From the NCBI GenBank assembly GCA_000719025.1, contig JODP01000008.1:1-64000 (forward strand): a DNA stretch of 64,000 nt. Reading direction: 5' to 3'. This DNA comes from Kineosporia aurantiaca JCM 3230 (GTDB lineage: Bacteria > Actinomycetota > Actinomycetes > Actinomycetales > Kineosporiaceae). The notes beneath the pieces were generated by a model that was not told the origin of the DNA, ran no database searches, and worked only from the letters and a program-made list of their open reading frames with translations. Position 1 is the stretch's first letter. Each line of letters begins with the position of its first letter. This document shows positions 8,094-18,000 of the stretch, one piece after another. Position numbers and translations under genes: made by a program.

Positions 8094-9716
8094 TCAGAGC
8101 TGGGTACTACCGGCCTGCGGCAGCGGGACGCCGGTGTCAGTGGTCTGGTACCAGGTTCCGTCGGCGGTTGTGGAAATGATTCGATACTGCGTGCGCAGAT
8201 AGTCGAAGAACGGCCGGCCCTGTTGCTGGCTGATCTGGGTCCAGTCCTGGGTGGTGTCATCGACGTAGACCAGGGCGGGCCGGGACGTCTGCAGTTGCCG
8301 GGTGGCTTCCCGCCAGACGCGGGCCGGCATCTGCTCCAGCGACCAGCCGGTCAGCTGCAACCCCTGCCGGGCGTGCAGGAGGGTCATCACTCCTGGGTCA
8401 CCGACGACGTAGATCTGCTGGCCGGGGCGGACCTGGTCGGCAACGAGCGCCGCAGCGCGGAAATTCGAGTCGATGTCGCTGCGGCCCATGCGGGCCGCGC
8501 TGTTCAGGCCACCGTCGTAATCCCCGGCATGCAGCAGCAAGTGGGCCGGCAGACGCAGGGTAGCCAGAGTCAGAGCCACGGCCACGGCAGTGCCGGCCGC
8601 CCCGAGCGCGGGGACCCACCAGCCCCGCTCGGCGCGGCCGGCCAGCCAGTTCGCCACCGACTCAAGTCCGATCACGGCCAGGAGACCCATCGGGGCGGCC
8701 AGCATCAGGAAACGGTAGGGCGTCCAGAGCTGTGGATAGGTCAGGGCCAGCTCGAGCACGATGGTGGCGGCCAGAGCGCCGTCCCGGACCACGGTGCGTC
8801 GGCCGAACGCGCTGAGCAGGGCGATCGCCGCAAGCGGCCCGGTCACGGGGACCAGGTTCTTGAGCGCCTGGGTCACCGTCTCGATCGCGGACGACGGGTG
8901 CAGGTTGGGACTGGCCGCGACCTCTCGAGGTAGCTGGAAGGTGGTGCGCAGGGCCAGGCCGAGAACGCCGTGATCGGCGAAGTAGGCCAGTGCCAGCGCC
9001 ACCGGCGCAGCCGCCCCCAGGAACAGCACGGCCGCTCGCCCGATCTGCACCCGTAGACCTGGGCGCCCACTCATCAGCAGCGCCGCGCCGATCGGGATCA
9101 GCACGATGGGTGCGTACAGGGTCTTGAACAGGACGACGGCGCCGACGACGCTCCCGGCCAGGAACCAGGCCAGGACCGACCTCATCGGCGGGGGCTGCTG
9201 GGCAGGGTCCTGCGCCGTGGTCGGGCGGACGTCGCCTCGCGACGACGGCGCCGGCCGGGGCCAGGTCAGCGCGATGGCGGCAATGATCAGCAGGTTCATC
9301 AGGCCCTCGATCTGCCCGACGCCGCCCAGGAAGGACCAGTTCAGGTAGGGGCCAAGGACGATCGTCGGAGCGGCGAAGCGCAGCCAGCGCCGCTGGGTCC
9401 AGGCCGAGACCATCGTGTGGACCGCGAGCCCGGTCGCGATGACCAGCACGATTTCGAGCAGCCGGGCGCCGGCTCCGCCGGGCACGATCAGGTCGCCCAG
9501 TTGGTAGAACCAGTACAGCCCGGGCTGCTTGATATCCCAGAAGTCGCGGTAGTAGACGGCGCCGTCGCGTAGCTCCTGGGCGCCCAGGACGAACAGGCTC
9601 TGGTCGCCGTACTCGGGCCACCACAGCATGGCCAGGGCCAGGATTGCCACGGGCAGCACGGATCCAACGGCCGCTGTCCCGGAGCCAGGTAGTCGGTGCA
9701 GCACGTGGCGCCCCAT
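8094..9716 (-). CDS. Multi-pass membrane glycosyltransferase, GT-C / family 39-like
   Basis: About 540 residues from the ATG at 9716; the frame is open further upstream to 10076, but that extension is Arg/Pro-rich and shadow-like. Many hydrophobic segments follow the N-terminus. An early loop, EYGDQSLFVLGAQELRDGAVYYRDFWDIKQPG, matches the acidic first extracytoplasmic loop of dolichol/polyprenol-phosphate-sugar-dependent transferases. A soluble C-terminal part (~residues 420-540) contains QIYVVGDPGVMTLL. It probably transfers a sugar from a polyprenyl carrier to an envelope or secreted acceptor. No partner genes identify the sugar. Confidence 0.75.
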   Translation of the reverse strand: MGRHVLHRLPGSGTAAVGSVLPVAILALAMLWWPEYGDQSLFVLGAQELRDGAVYYRDFWDIKQPGLYWFYQLGDLIVPGGAGARLLEIVLVIATGLAVHTMVSAWTQRRWLRFAAPTIVLGPYLNWSFLGGVGQIEGLMNLLIIAAIALTWPRPAPSSRGDVRPTTAQDPAQQPPPMRSVLAWFLAGSVVGAVVLFKTLYAPIVLIPIGAALLMSGRPGLRVQIGRAAVLFLGAAAPVALALAYFADHGVLGLALRTTFQLPREVAASPNLHPSSAIETVTQALKNLVPVTGPLAAIALLSAFGRRTVVRDGALAATIVLELALTYPQLWTPYRFLMLAAPMGLLAVIGLESVANWLAGRAERGWWVPALGAAGTAVAVALTLATLRLPAHLLLHAGDYDGGLNSAARMGRSDIDSNFRAAALVADQVRPGQQIYVVGDPGVMTLLHARQGLQLTGWSLEQMPARVWREATRQLQTSRPALVYVDDTTQDWTQISQQQGRPFFDYLRTQYRIISTTADGTWYQTTDTGVPLPQAGSTQL

Positions 9717-10245
9717 CGCGTTGCGGCTGAGGAGTGCCGCACCGTTGGAGCTCGGCCCCCGGGACCGGTCCTGGTTCTGAGCGGGGGTTCGTCGCCAGAT
9801 CACGACGAAACCCCAGCGCACACGAGATTCATGAGCGGCCCTTCCGCGTGGCAGGGCGCGGCTGAGGGCTACACGGCCTCGTGCACCTGACGGGCGCCGC
9901 ACGCAAACATTCAGTTGGGCACTGAATATCATGCGTAGGAGCTTCCGGTGATGCGTTTGAAGAAGTCGGCGCTCAGGGAGTTCGCCTTCAGATGCGCGTC
10001 CTCGGTGACCTCTAGCCCCGGGTCGCCGTCTCCGGGCCGGACCATTCCCGTCCACGTTGCGGATCCTGCAGTTCACGCCCGGCGACCTGGGGGAGGAGGT
10101 CGTCTCCCCGCGTTCGGTTGGCGACCGCCGCGCGGTTGCGGATGGCTGATGGATAGAGGACCAGGAGCAGGACCGGATCGTCAGGGCAGTTGATCTTGGT
10201 AAATCAGGCTCGAGTCAGCCGTGGATCGCGGGTGTCTTCAGCGTC
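9717..10245. other. Intergenic region upstream of the glycosyltransferase
   Basis: About 530 bp with no supported gene. It should carry the leftward promoter of the glycosyltransferase and holds a long imperfect dyad at 9901-9936, listed separately. Confidence 0.5.
9901..9936. promoter_or_regulatory. Two-tier inverted repeat, operator candidate
   Basis: Inner arms ATTCAGT (9909-9915) and ACTGAAT (9921-9927) flank 5 bp. Outer arms ACGCA (9901-9905) and TGCGT (9932-9936) are also complementary. It lies ~185 bp upstream of the glycosyltransferase start. Confidence 0.35.
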
Positions 10246-11196
10246 TCACCAGGCCCCGGGGACGCCGGCCGCCTCCTTGGGGGCTGCCTGGTCGGCGGTC
10301 GCCCCGGCAATCACCTGATCCCAATGATCGGCCGAGGCCCGTAGAAACAGACCGGTCAGGGATTCCTCCGGGGCCAGCCAGTCCGGCTCATGGCCGGCAG
10401 TGCTCTGGCTGCCCGCCGGGATCGGTCGTAGCGGGTCGCCCCAGGCGGCGAGGGCGCCTGCGGGGCCGGTCGCGCGGAGCCGTCCGTCGGGCGACTGTCG
10501 GAGCGTCACGGCGACCGGCGCGTTGCCCCGGTACTTGCCGTCATGGCCGCCGTGCAGCCCAAGATCCAGGGGCCGGAGGGGATTGGCGTACATGTTGAAG
10601 ACCACGGCCGGGCCTTCGAGGGCGTAGGAAACGTGCCAGACGCCCAGGGGCACGGCCAGTTGATCGCCTGCTGAGAGCGGTTTGGCGTAGCAGAAAGGAA
10701 CTCCGGATGGCGAGATCCCCGCGATCAGCATGATGATCCGCCCGCTCAAGACCTCGAACGCCTCCACCTGGCCGGGCGGGTTCCAGTGGCCCAGCGACCG
10801 GTAGGGTTCACCTCCCGGCAGCGTCCCGTTCTCGAACACGACCAGGTCGGCACGCACGGGCGTGCAGGTGTCCGTCCGGGCCGGAAAGATGTCCCGCAGA
10901 GCCCGATACAGCACCGGATCCTGGCCTTCCTCCTCAAGGAGGGCGAGCGCAGCCTCCCGGTCCGCCAGGGGAGCGGGCTGATCGCCGCCGATGCCGAGCA
11001 GGTCGGACAGGTGCCGGGTGCGCACCGTTGTCTGATGGCCGGTCGCGGTCAGGACCTGGTTCTCGTCCAGGCGCAGGCCCGGTTCCTCGAGGGTCGGTGG
11101 GCCCGGTGAACCTGCTCCAGCCGGGATCAGCTGCATCAGGCCGGTCTGGTGGATGTGGGCGAGCAGTCGGGAGCTGTCGTGGTGGTGCAGGTTCAT
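10246..11196 (-). CDS. Cupin protein resembling archaeal-type glucose-6-phosphate isomerase
   Basis: About 316 residues starting MNLHHHDSS; the start overlaps the stop of the GT20 gene by ATGA. A cupin barrel occupies ~residues 110-215. Compared with cupin-type phosphoglucose isomerases, whose metal ligands are His-X-His, Glu and His, this protein has GHWN (His137 then Asn139), glutamates at 145/148 and His188 in PLGVWHVSY. One histidine ligand therefore appears to be Asn. The C-terminal ~100 residues are not recognised. Coupling to a GT20 enzyme suggests a sugar-phosphate substrate, but a different isomerase or a binding role is possible. I infer it belongs to the NRPS locus from position. 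Confidence 0.6.
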   Translation of the reverse strand: MNLHHHDSSRLLAHIHQTGLMQLIPAGAGSPGPPTLEEPGLRLDENQVLTATGHQTTVRTRHLSDLLGIGGDQPAPLADREAALALLEEEGQDPVLYRALRDIFPARTDTCTPVRADLVVFENGTLPGGEPYRSLGHWNPPGQVEAFEVLSGRIIMLIAGISPSGVPFCYAKPLSAGDQLAVPLGVWHVSYALEGPAVVFNMYANPLRPLDLGLHGGHDGKYRGNAPVAVTLRQSPDGRLRATGPAGALAAWGDPLRPIPAGSQSTAGHEPDWLAPEESLTGLFLRASADHWDQVIAGATADQAAPKEAAGVPGAW

Positions 11197-12647
11197 CGGC
11201 CGTCTCCGTCCGCAGGACTGGTCCTGGCTTGTCGGGCCAGGTCCCTGAGGTTGTCCCACCAGGTCGTGGCGCCGGCCCCGGGGGCCAAGGCGGTGCTCAG
11301 GCTGGTCTGCCGATCGCGGCCCGCGTCCGGGGCCGGGGTGTTCGGTGGTGTCTGCATCGCGGTCAGGAGGGCGTCCGCCGTTGCGACGGTGTCAAAAGGC
11401 TCGATCGGGGTGACATAGGGAGCCAGATGCTCGAAGGCCCCGGCGTTGACCGACAGGAGCACCGGGGTCCCGCGACCCAGGAAGAGGGCTTCCTTGGCGA
11501 CCAGGTTCATTCCGTCGATGATCGGGTTGACCAGCGTGACGTCTGCCTGGGAAAGGAGGGCGGTGACGCAGTGCCGGGAGCCGGCGGCGTCGGGGTAGAC
11601 CAGGGAGACGGCGGGCATCTCGGGGGAGGGGGCGAACCGTTCGTTGATCTCGTTGACCGCGGCCTCGCATTCCTGCTGGTAGGCGCGGCTGCGTTCGGTC
11701 GTGCGGGTGGGGGTCGTGGTGACGGCGCAGAAATGCCATTCGTGGGCCAGACGAGGATTGGCCTCCAGCAGCGAGCGGTAGGCGGCGAAACCGCGCAGGT
11801 GGTTCTTCCACAGGTCCAGACGGTCGGCCCGGGCCACGATCCGTCGTCCGTGGGCCTGCTCGGCGATCCGCTGCCTCCAGGTCAGCGTCCGTTCCTCGGT
11901 GCTCAACCGCTCCAGTTCCCCGGTGTCCACGGGGAAGGGCGTCACGGCGATCCGGGTCGTGCGCTCGCGATAGGTCACCCACCCGGCTCCGGCCTGGCAA
12001 CCGGGCAGGAGCCGCAGGCAGCACCGGGTGAAGGCGTCGGCCCAGCGACTGTCGTGGAAACCGACGACGTCGCAGCACAGCAGGCTGGCCAGGATCCGGG
12101 AGCGGATGGCCGCCGGGAGGATGGCGTAGTACTGCGGTTCGCACCAGGGCAATCCGTGGAAATAGCTCAGGGTTGCCGGTCGGGGGCCTCCCGCACTGGT
12201 TACCATCTCCGGGACCAGGAACAGGTGGTAGTCGTTCACCAGCAGGTCGTCGCCCGCAGTCACGTTCAGGGCGGCCAGCCGGTCTGCGTAGGCGCGGTTC
12301 GCCACCTCGTAGCTGCCCCAGGCGCGGGTGAAGTCGCTGTCCAGCAAGGGATCACGGGGAGTGTCGAGCAGGTAGTGGAACAACCACAGCATCAGCCGCA
12401 CGCCGATGGTCAGGTAGTGGTCCTCCTGGACCTGAGGGTCCAGCTGAACCGGGTGAAGGGTGATGTCGCCCTTCAGTCGGACGGTCGTGTCGGGGACGCT
12501 CCGGTCCGCCGGTGCCGTGCACACCCAGTCACCACCACGGTCTTTCAGCAGAGCCGCGAGCAGCGGCACCAGGCCGCCGGGTGAACGTGGCGAGAGTCCC
12601 GTCTCGTTCCAGCGCGGCATGCTGTTGCTGCAGACGATGAGCCCCAT
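11193..12647 (-). CDS. GT20 family glycosyltransferase (trehalose-6-phosphate synthase-like, possibly pseudo-glycosyltransferase)
   Basis: A 484-residue protein with AGAGGTGG before its ATG. GT20 core positions are recognisable: SPGGLVPLL (nucleotide loop), Asp139 in VNDYHLFLVP, Arg276 and Lys281 in ADRLDLWKN, and Asp377/Glu385 in NPIIDGMNLVAKE, which correspond to OtsA Asp130, Arg262, Lys267, Asp361 and Glu369. However the SNR motif, whose Arg9 holds the phosphate of glucose-6-phosphate in OtsA, reads SNS (Ser9). The acceptor may therefore differ. GT20 relatives such as ValL/VldE join pseudosugars in natural-product pathways. Divergent from the NRPS operon and coupled to a cupin. A primary-metabolism trehalose role cannot be excluded. 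Confidence 0.8.
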   Translation of the reverse strand: MGLIVCSNSMPRWNETGLSPRSPGGLVPLLAALLKDRGGDWVCTAPADRSVPDTTVRLKGDITLHPVQLDPQVQEDHYLTIGVRLMLWLFHYLLDTPRDPLLDSDFTRAWGSYEVANRAYADRLAALNVTAGDDLLVNDYHLFLVPEMVTSAGGPRPATLSYFHGLPWCEPQYYAILPAAIRSRILASLLCCDVVGFHDSRWADAFTRCCLRLLPGCQAGAGWVTYRERTTRIAVTPFPVDTGELERLSTEERTLTWRQRIAEQAHGRRIVARADRLDLWKNHLRGFAAYRSLLEANPRLAHEWHFCAVTTTPTRTTERSRAYQQECEAAVNEINERFAPSPEMPAVSLVYPDAAGSRHCVTALLSQADVTLVNPIIDGMNLVAKEALFLGRGTPVLLSVNAGAFEHLAPYVTPIEPFDTVATADALLTAMQTPPNTPAPDAGRDRQTSLSTALAPGAGATTWWDNLRDLARQARTSPADGDGR

Positions 12648-12914
12648 GCAGCCACCTCTCGTCGTGACGCCGTCATCGGCGGCGAAAATCTCGCCCGGGC
12701 CGTGGATCGAACCGGCCCGGCAATGACAAACCCACAGAATCCCGACCGGTGTCAAGGCATCGCCGCCCTTCTGCGCATTCACGACGCCTGACTTGCCCAA
12801 GAGGGCACGGCCCACGCAGCTGTGCCGAATTGCGTTGAGCGGTAAGGAAGATCCACCGCGAGACGGGTCCCGATGCGTATTGCCGATTGGCGGAACCGGT
12901 TATACCTTGCCGCA
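12648..12914. promoter_or_regulatory. Divergent promoter region between the GT20 unit and the NRPS operon
   Basis: 267 bp with no gene. On the plus strand TTGCCG (12880-12885) and TATACC (12901-12906) with a 15-bp spacer lie just before the ATG at 12915, predicting a leaderless or nearly leaderless NRPS message. I did not find a convincing regulator site. Confidence 0.4.
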
Positions 12915-14753
12915 ATGAGCAAATCGGGCGAGGCGGACCCGGGATTGCGTCTTCTGGCCGACATTCTGGCCGACCGGGCCCGCGACCATCCGGATGAGAC
13001 AGCCCTGCTGGTGGACGGCGGTGGTCAACTCACTTTTCGTCAATGGCAGGAACGTTCCGACGCGTTCGCCCGGGGGCTGCGCCGCGCCGGTCCGGCCCGG
13101 CAGGCACTGATCGGTCTGCACTTCGACAACTTCCTGCTGGACGCCTACGCGATCGCCTATCTCGGCGCTCACAAGGCCGGGTTCGGAGTCGTGCCGCTGT
13201 CCCGGCAGTCGCCGCAGCGCGAGGTGCAGCGCGCTCTGGGCGCGGCGAACGTGAGCACTGTCGTGTCCGGCGGTGAGCTGGCCGGTGACTGGGAAGGCGT
13301 GCAGGAACTGCGGTTTTCGGACCTGTGTGCCGACAATGACGGAACACCGCTGCCGGGGCGTCCCCGGGCTGATGACGTGGCCGAGGTGATCTCCACCTCC
13401 GGGGCCACCGGCCGTCGCCGGGCCGTGGTGGCCAGCCATGCCAACGTGGCCTCCGGTCTGGACGAGGAGGACCTCGACGACCTCGTGGACCGGCGATACT
13501 TCCTGCACGCCATGCCGTTCGGCACGAACGCCGGGCAGGTCGCGCTGCGCGGGGCGCTGAACTGGCCCCCGACCACGCTCGTCCTGCCGGAGTTCGAGGA
13601 GAATCGTTTCTGTGAGCTGATCGAGCAGTACCGGGTGACCTCCCTGCTCCTGGTGCCGGCCATGGCTCTGTGGCTGATCCGGGCCCGGGCCGGCGAGCGC
13701 TTCGACCTGTCCAGTGTCCGCGACGTCACCGTCACCGCGGCCGCCCTCCCGAGCTCGCAGATGCCGCAGCTGGCCAGCACTTTCCCATCAGCTGTGCTGC
13801 ACAACGGGTATGCCAGCACAGAGTCCTGGCCGGCCCGCACGACGATGCGCTACGACCCCGGGCGACCCCGGGCCCTGGGACGCCCGGTCTCCGGCGGCGC
13901 GGTCAGGATCACCGACGCGGACGGAAAGGTCGTACCTGAAGGCAATGTCGGCCAAATCTGGCTGAGTTCCGGGACTGGCAGCAGCCCCCGCCGATATCTG
14001 GGTGATCCAGACGAAGGAGAGGTCGTTTTCGACGGTGACTGGGTCCGGACCGGGGATCTGGGCCGTCAGGACCAGGACGGCTACCTGTTCCTGGTCGGAC
14101 GCCGCAGCGAGCTGGTCGACGTGGGTGGTTTCGAGGTTTCGGAACTGGAGGTCGAGGACGTCCTGCACCAGCATCCGGACGTCGCCGCTGCCGCCGTGGT
14201 CGGCCTGCCGGACGACATTCTGGGCCAGGTGCTCGGGGCCGCCGTCGAGACCAGCGGGCCGGTCACCCCGGAGGCGTTGCGGACTTTTGTGGCGCAACGG
14301 CTTCCGCGGCACATGGTTCCCCACCGGATCGCCGTGGTGACACAGTTGCCACGGAACGAGGCCCTGAAAGTACAGAAGGACGAAATACGCCTGCTCCTGC
14401 GGCAATCCACGACGACAGGGGCGGCGCCGGACCTCGTTGTGCCGCGGACCGAGCTGGAGACAGTTCTGGCCCGGGTCTGGGCCGATGTTCTGGGTGTCCC
14501 GCAGATCGGGGTTAAGGACGACTTCTTCGATCTGGGCGGAAACTCGCTCAGCGCCATGGACGTGATCCTGGCCATGACGCGGGAGACCGATGTCCGCCTG
14601 AGCCTGCGGGAACTCCTGGACCACCCGACCGTCGCCGGCACGGCGGACACGATTCAGCAGAAGCGGGACGAGCGGGTGGCCCCGGCCACTGCGGGTGGCG
14701 ATCCCGTCGCGATCGCGGACTCCGGGCCCATCCTCAGAATTCCTCGTAGGTAA
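12915..14753 (+). CDS. Stand-alone adenylation-thiolation (A-T) loading protein, probably non-amino-acid substrate
   Basis: About 612 residues (a further ATG at 12873 would add 14). The adenylate-forming domain spans ~1-510: ISTSGATGRRRAVV (A3), HNGYASTES (A5), WVRTGDLG (A7), GRRSELVDVGGFEVSELEVEDVL (A8) and a final lysine region ALKVQKDE. A carrier domain follows with GGNSL, Ser544 being the phosphopantetheine site. The aspartate that holds the alpha-amine of amino acids is replaced by Gly203 in MPFGTNAG, so the substrate is probably a fatty or aryl acid. A3 lacks the usual PKG lysine. It is the first gene of the rightward operon and likely loads the starter acyl group. Confidence 0.8.
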   Translation: MSKSGEADPGLRLLADILADRARDHPDETALLVDGGGQLTFRQWQERSDAFARGLRRAGPARQALIGLHFDNFLLDAYAIAYLGAHKAGFGVVPLSRQSPQREVQRALGAANVSTVVSGGELAGDWEGVQELRFSDLCADNDGTPLPGRPRADDVAEVISTSGATGRRRAVVASHANVASGLDEEDLDDLVDRRYFLHAMPFGTNAGQVALRGALNWPPTTLVLPEFEENRFCELIEQYRVTSLLLVPAMALWLIRARAGERFDLSSVRDVTVTAAALPSSQMPQLASTFPSAVLHNGYASTESWPARTTMRYDPGRPRALGRPVSGGAVRITDADGKVVPEGNVGQIWLSSGTGSSPRRYLGDPDEGEVVFDGDWVRTGDLGRQDQDGYLFLVGRRSELVDVGGFEVSELEVEDVLHQHPDVAAAAVVGLPDDILGQVLGAAVETSGPVTPEALRTFVAQRLPRHMVPHRIAVVTQLPRNEALKVQKDEIRLLLRQSTTTGAAPDLVVPRTELETVLARVWADVLGVPQIGVKDDFFDLGGNSLSAMDVILAMTRETDVRLSLRELLDHPTVAGTADTIQQKRDERVAPATAGGDPVAIADSGPILRIPRR

Positions 14754-14836
14754 GGACTTCGGATCCTGGCCGCTGTCCTGCGGGCCGGATCACAGCGCGC
14801 CTCGGCAGCCGAACCCTCTGGTGGAAAGGACGTGTG

Positions 14837-15064
14837 GTGTTCACCGACACGACCGATGACGACCGTGACATGAAGGTCGTCCGCAACGACGAGGAACAGT
14901 ACTCCATCTGGGAACACGACCGGCCCAACCCTTCCGGTTGGCACGATGAGGGTTTCAGCGGAACGAAAGAGGCGTGCCTGGAACACATCGAGTCGATCTG
15001 GACCGATATGCGCCCGCGGAGCCTGCGCGCGGCGACGGCAGGCCCGGTGGCGGGGCAAGGGTGA
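14837..15064 (+). CDS. MbtH-like NRPS accessory protein
   Basis: A 75-residue protein with the MbtH signature: NDEEQYSIWEHDRPNPSGW, then a tail reading CLEHIESIWTDMRPRSLR. Two consecutive GTG codons (14834, 14837) could start it; GGAAAGGA at 14823-14830 favours the second. MbtH proteins bind and activate amino-acid adenylation domains, so it likely serves NRPS1-3. Its stop overlaps the NRPS1 start by GTGA. Confidence 0.95.
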   Translation: MFTDTTDDDRDMKVVRNDEEQYSIWEHDRPNPSGWHDEGFSGTKEACLEHIESIWTDMRPRSLRAATAGPVAGQG

Positions 15065-18000
15065 GCGCGCCGGTTCTGCAGGTACCGGCATCACCGGCCC
15101 AGCAACGGCTCTGGTCGATCGAGCAGGACCTTCCCGGAACGGCTCAGCACACCTTGTTCGTCGAGGTGGTGCGGCGGGACACGCTGGAGCCGGAGACCGT
15201 GGTGGCGGCCCTGCGCGAGGTCGTCAGCAGGCACGAGGCGCTGCGGACGGACTTCCGGGTGACGTCCGGCCTCCTGCACCAGGTCGTGCGGGAGCCGCGA
15301 CCGGTTCCGGTCGAGTTCATCGACCTGACCGGCCTGTCCGAGCCGGAGGCGGGCGAGCGCTACGACGAGCTCTGCCGCACGGCTGCCGGCACACCGTTCG
15401 ACGTGTCGCGGGCGCCCCTCCTGAGACTGCAGCAGGTCCGGCGATCTTCGGTGGACGGTGAATATGACGCCCTCCTGCTCGCGGTGCACCATCTCATCGC
15501 CGATGCCATCTCGATGGAGGTCATCGTCAGCGATCTCGTCCTGGGCGTCACTTCCGGCTCGCCCGCAGCCCTCGCGCAGGCCACGCCCCCGCCGGTGCAG
15601 TACGCCGATTTCAGCCAGTGGCACAGCGAACGCCTGGCCGGAACGGCCGCGGAGGGCGACCGCGACTTCTGGCGCCGGCATCTGGCCGATCTGGAGGACC
15701 TGGACCTCACCCTCGGCCGGGTCCGTCCGCCCGTGCTCAGCGACCGTGGGGCCGCGGTGCGGATCCACCTGGACGAGCAGCAGGTCGCGGCCCTGACCCG
15801 GCTCGGCACCAGGCAGCGGGCCACCCTGTTCATGGTGATCCTGGGTGCGTACGCCACGGCGCTCGGGGAGGTCTTCGGCGCCCGCGACGTCCCGGTCGGC
15901 ATGGCCACCTCCGGTCGTCCTGTTCCCGAGATGGCCCGCACCGTCGGCCTTTTCACCGAGCGCCTGGTGGTGAGGGTTGATCTGGGCGGCCGGCCCTCCT
16001 TCCGGCAGGTGCTGGACCGGGTCCGCGCGGAGGTGCTCACCGTTCTGGAACACGACCGCCTCGGATACGACGGCATCGTCGCAGCCGTGGCCCCGTCGCG
16101 GCGCTACGGTGTCGCCCCGCTGGCCCAGGCCTCGATCAATCTGCACGACAGCCCGGTGCCGGAGGAGGCCGCCGGCGGCGTCGCGGCCCAGTCCCTCGGG
16201 ATGGCCCGGGTCGAGACGGTGCGGCATGACCTCGCCCTTACCCTGGTCCGCGGCGGTGGTGCCCTGGAAGGGACGCTGGAATACCGCTCCGACGTGGTCA
16301 CTCCTGAGACCGCCCACCGGGTGGCGGCCCGCCTGCGGGCCATTCTCGACCTCGCCGTGAGTACCCCCGATCTCTCTCTGGACGCCGTCCCTCTGCTGGA
16401 GGCCGACGAACTGCGGCACCTGCACCGGAGCCAGGACGGTGGAAAGCCGTTCGCAGCCGGGCGGTCCTTCCCCGAGTGGGTGGCCGGCCAGGTCCGTGAC
16501 CGGCCCGAGGTCCTCGCGGTCGACACACCGGACCGGCAGCTCACCTATCAAGAGCTGTGGGACCAGGCCCAGCACGTCGCCCGGCAGCTGGGCCGTCACG
16601 GTGTGCGCCCCGGCACCGAGGAGCCCGTTCTGGTAACGGTCCCACGCTCGGCGGCTCTGCCGGTGTGTCTGCTGGGCATCCATCTGGCCGGCGCGGTCTA
16701 CGTGCCCGTCGACCCGGCGGCCCCCGCGCCGTTCCTGGCCGGGCTGGTCGAGGCGGTCGGAGCCCGGGTTGCCCTGGTGGCGCCGGACCTCGACGTCGCC
16801 CTCCCTGCGGGCGTGCACACCCTCGCCGTCGACGTGGCGCAATCGGCGCCGGCCGCCGGGACGGAGGCCATGGCCTGGCCGACCGGCTCCGCGCTGGCGT
16901 ACGTGCTGTTCACCTCGGGCACGACAGGCCGACCCAAGGCCGTGGCGGTCGAGCACCGGAACCTGGCCGCCTACCTGGGAGGGCTCAGCCACGTCCTGGC
17001 CACGCAGCCCGGTGCGGTCCACCTGATGCTCCAACCACCCACCTTCGACTCGTCCCTGACGATGCTCGCCGTCGCGCTGGCCACCGGCGGCGTCCTGCGG
17101 CTGGTGGATCAGGACACCGCGGTGGACCCGGTGGCGCTGGGGGATCTGCTGCGCGAGCGGCCCACCGACTACCTGAAGATCACCCCCACCCATCTCAGCG
17201 CCCTGCTCAGCGGAATCGACCTGGAGGTCCTGCGGCCGCGCCGGGCCCTCATCCTCGGCGGCGAGGCCGCGCCGCGGGTCCTCACGGATCGCCTGATGGC
17301 CGCCGGCTGGCGGGTGATCGGTCACTACGGACCCACCGAGACGACCGTCGGTGTCCTGGTCCACGACCTCGCGGACCTCGACCCGGCGAACCCGGCCAAG
17401 TCCGTGCCCCTCGGGCGGCCCCTGCCGGGAACCAGGGTCTACGTCCTGGACGACGCCGGCCGGCCCGTGCCCCCAGGCCGGCGCGGCCTGCTCTGGGTGG
17501 CCGGTGCCTCGGTCGCCCGCGGGTACCTGAACAACCCCTCGGCCAGCGCCGACGCCTTCCGCCCGGATCCGTTCGGGGCGGAGCCCGGCGCACGGATGTA
17601 CCGGACCGGGGACGTGGTGCGACGCCTGCCGGACGGAACCTTCGAGTTCTGCGGCCGCGGCGACCGCCAGCTCAAGATCCGGGGACACCGGATCGAGGCT
17701 GCCGCCGTCGAACTCGCGGTGGGATCCGTTCCGGGGGTCACCGCCGTGGCCGTCCTGGCCCGGCGGGAACGACTGGTGGCCTACGTGGTGCTCGCCGCAC
17801 CTGGTCCGGACCCGGCGGGCATCCGCGCGCGCCTGGCTGCCGACCAGCCCGGTCATCTCGTCCCCGACGTCGTCATTGCGGTGCCGGCGCTCCCGCGGAC
17901 GGCCTCGGGAAAGCTCGATCTCGCGGCCCTGCCGGACGCGCCCGAGGAGGAGGCGGCGGCCTTCGTGCCCGCCCGGACGGCTGCCGAGACCATCATGGCG

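Noticed and set aside
8046..8933. Forward open frame opposite the end of the glycosyltransferase gene
   Set aside because: Gly/Gln-rich without motifs and antisense to a well-supported membrane protein.
9717..10076. N-terminal extension of the membrane glycosyltransferase frame
   Set aside because: 120 Arg/Pro-rich residues before the first hydrophobic segment, unlike the family; ATG 9716 preferred.
15091..17856. Very long reverse open frame (921 codons) opposite NRPS1
   Set aside because: It mirrors the NRPS coding frame, is His/Gly/Arg-rich and has no domains; a shadow frame.
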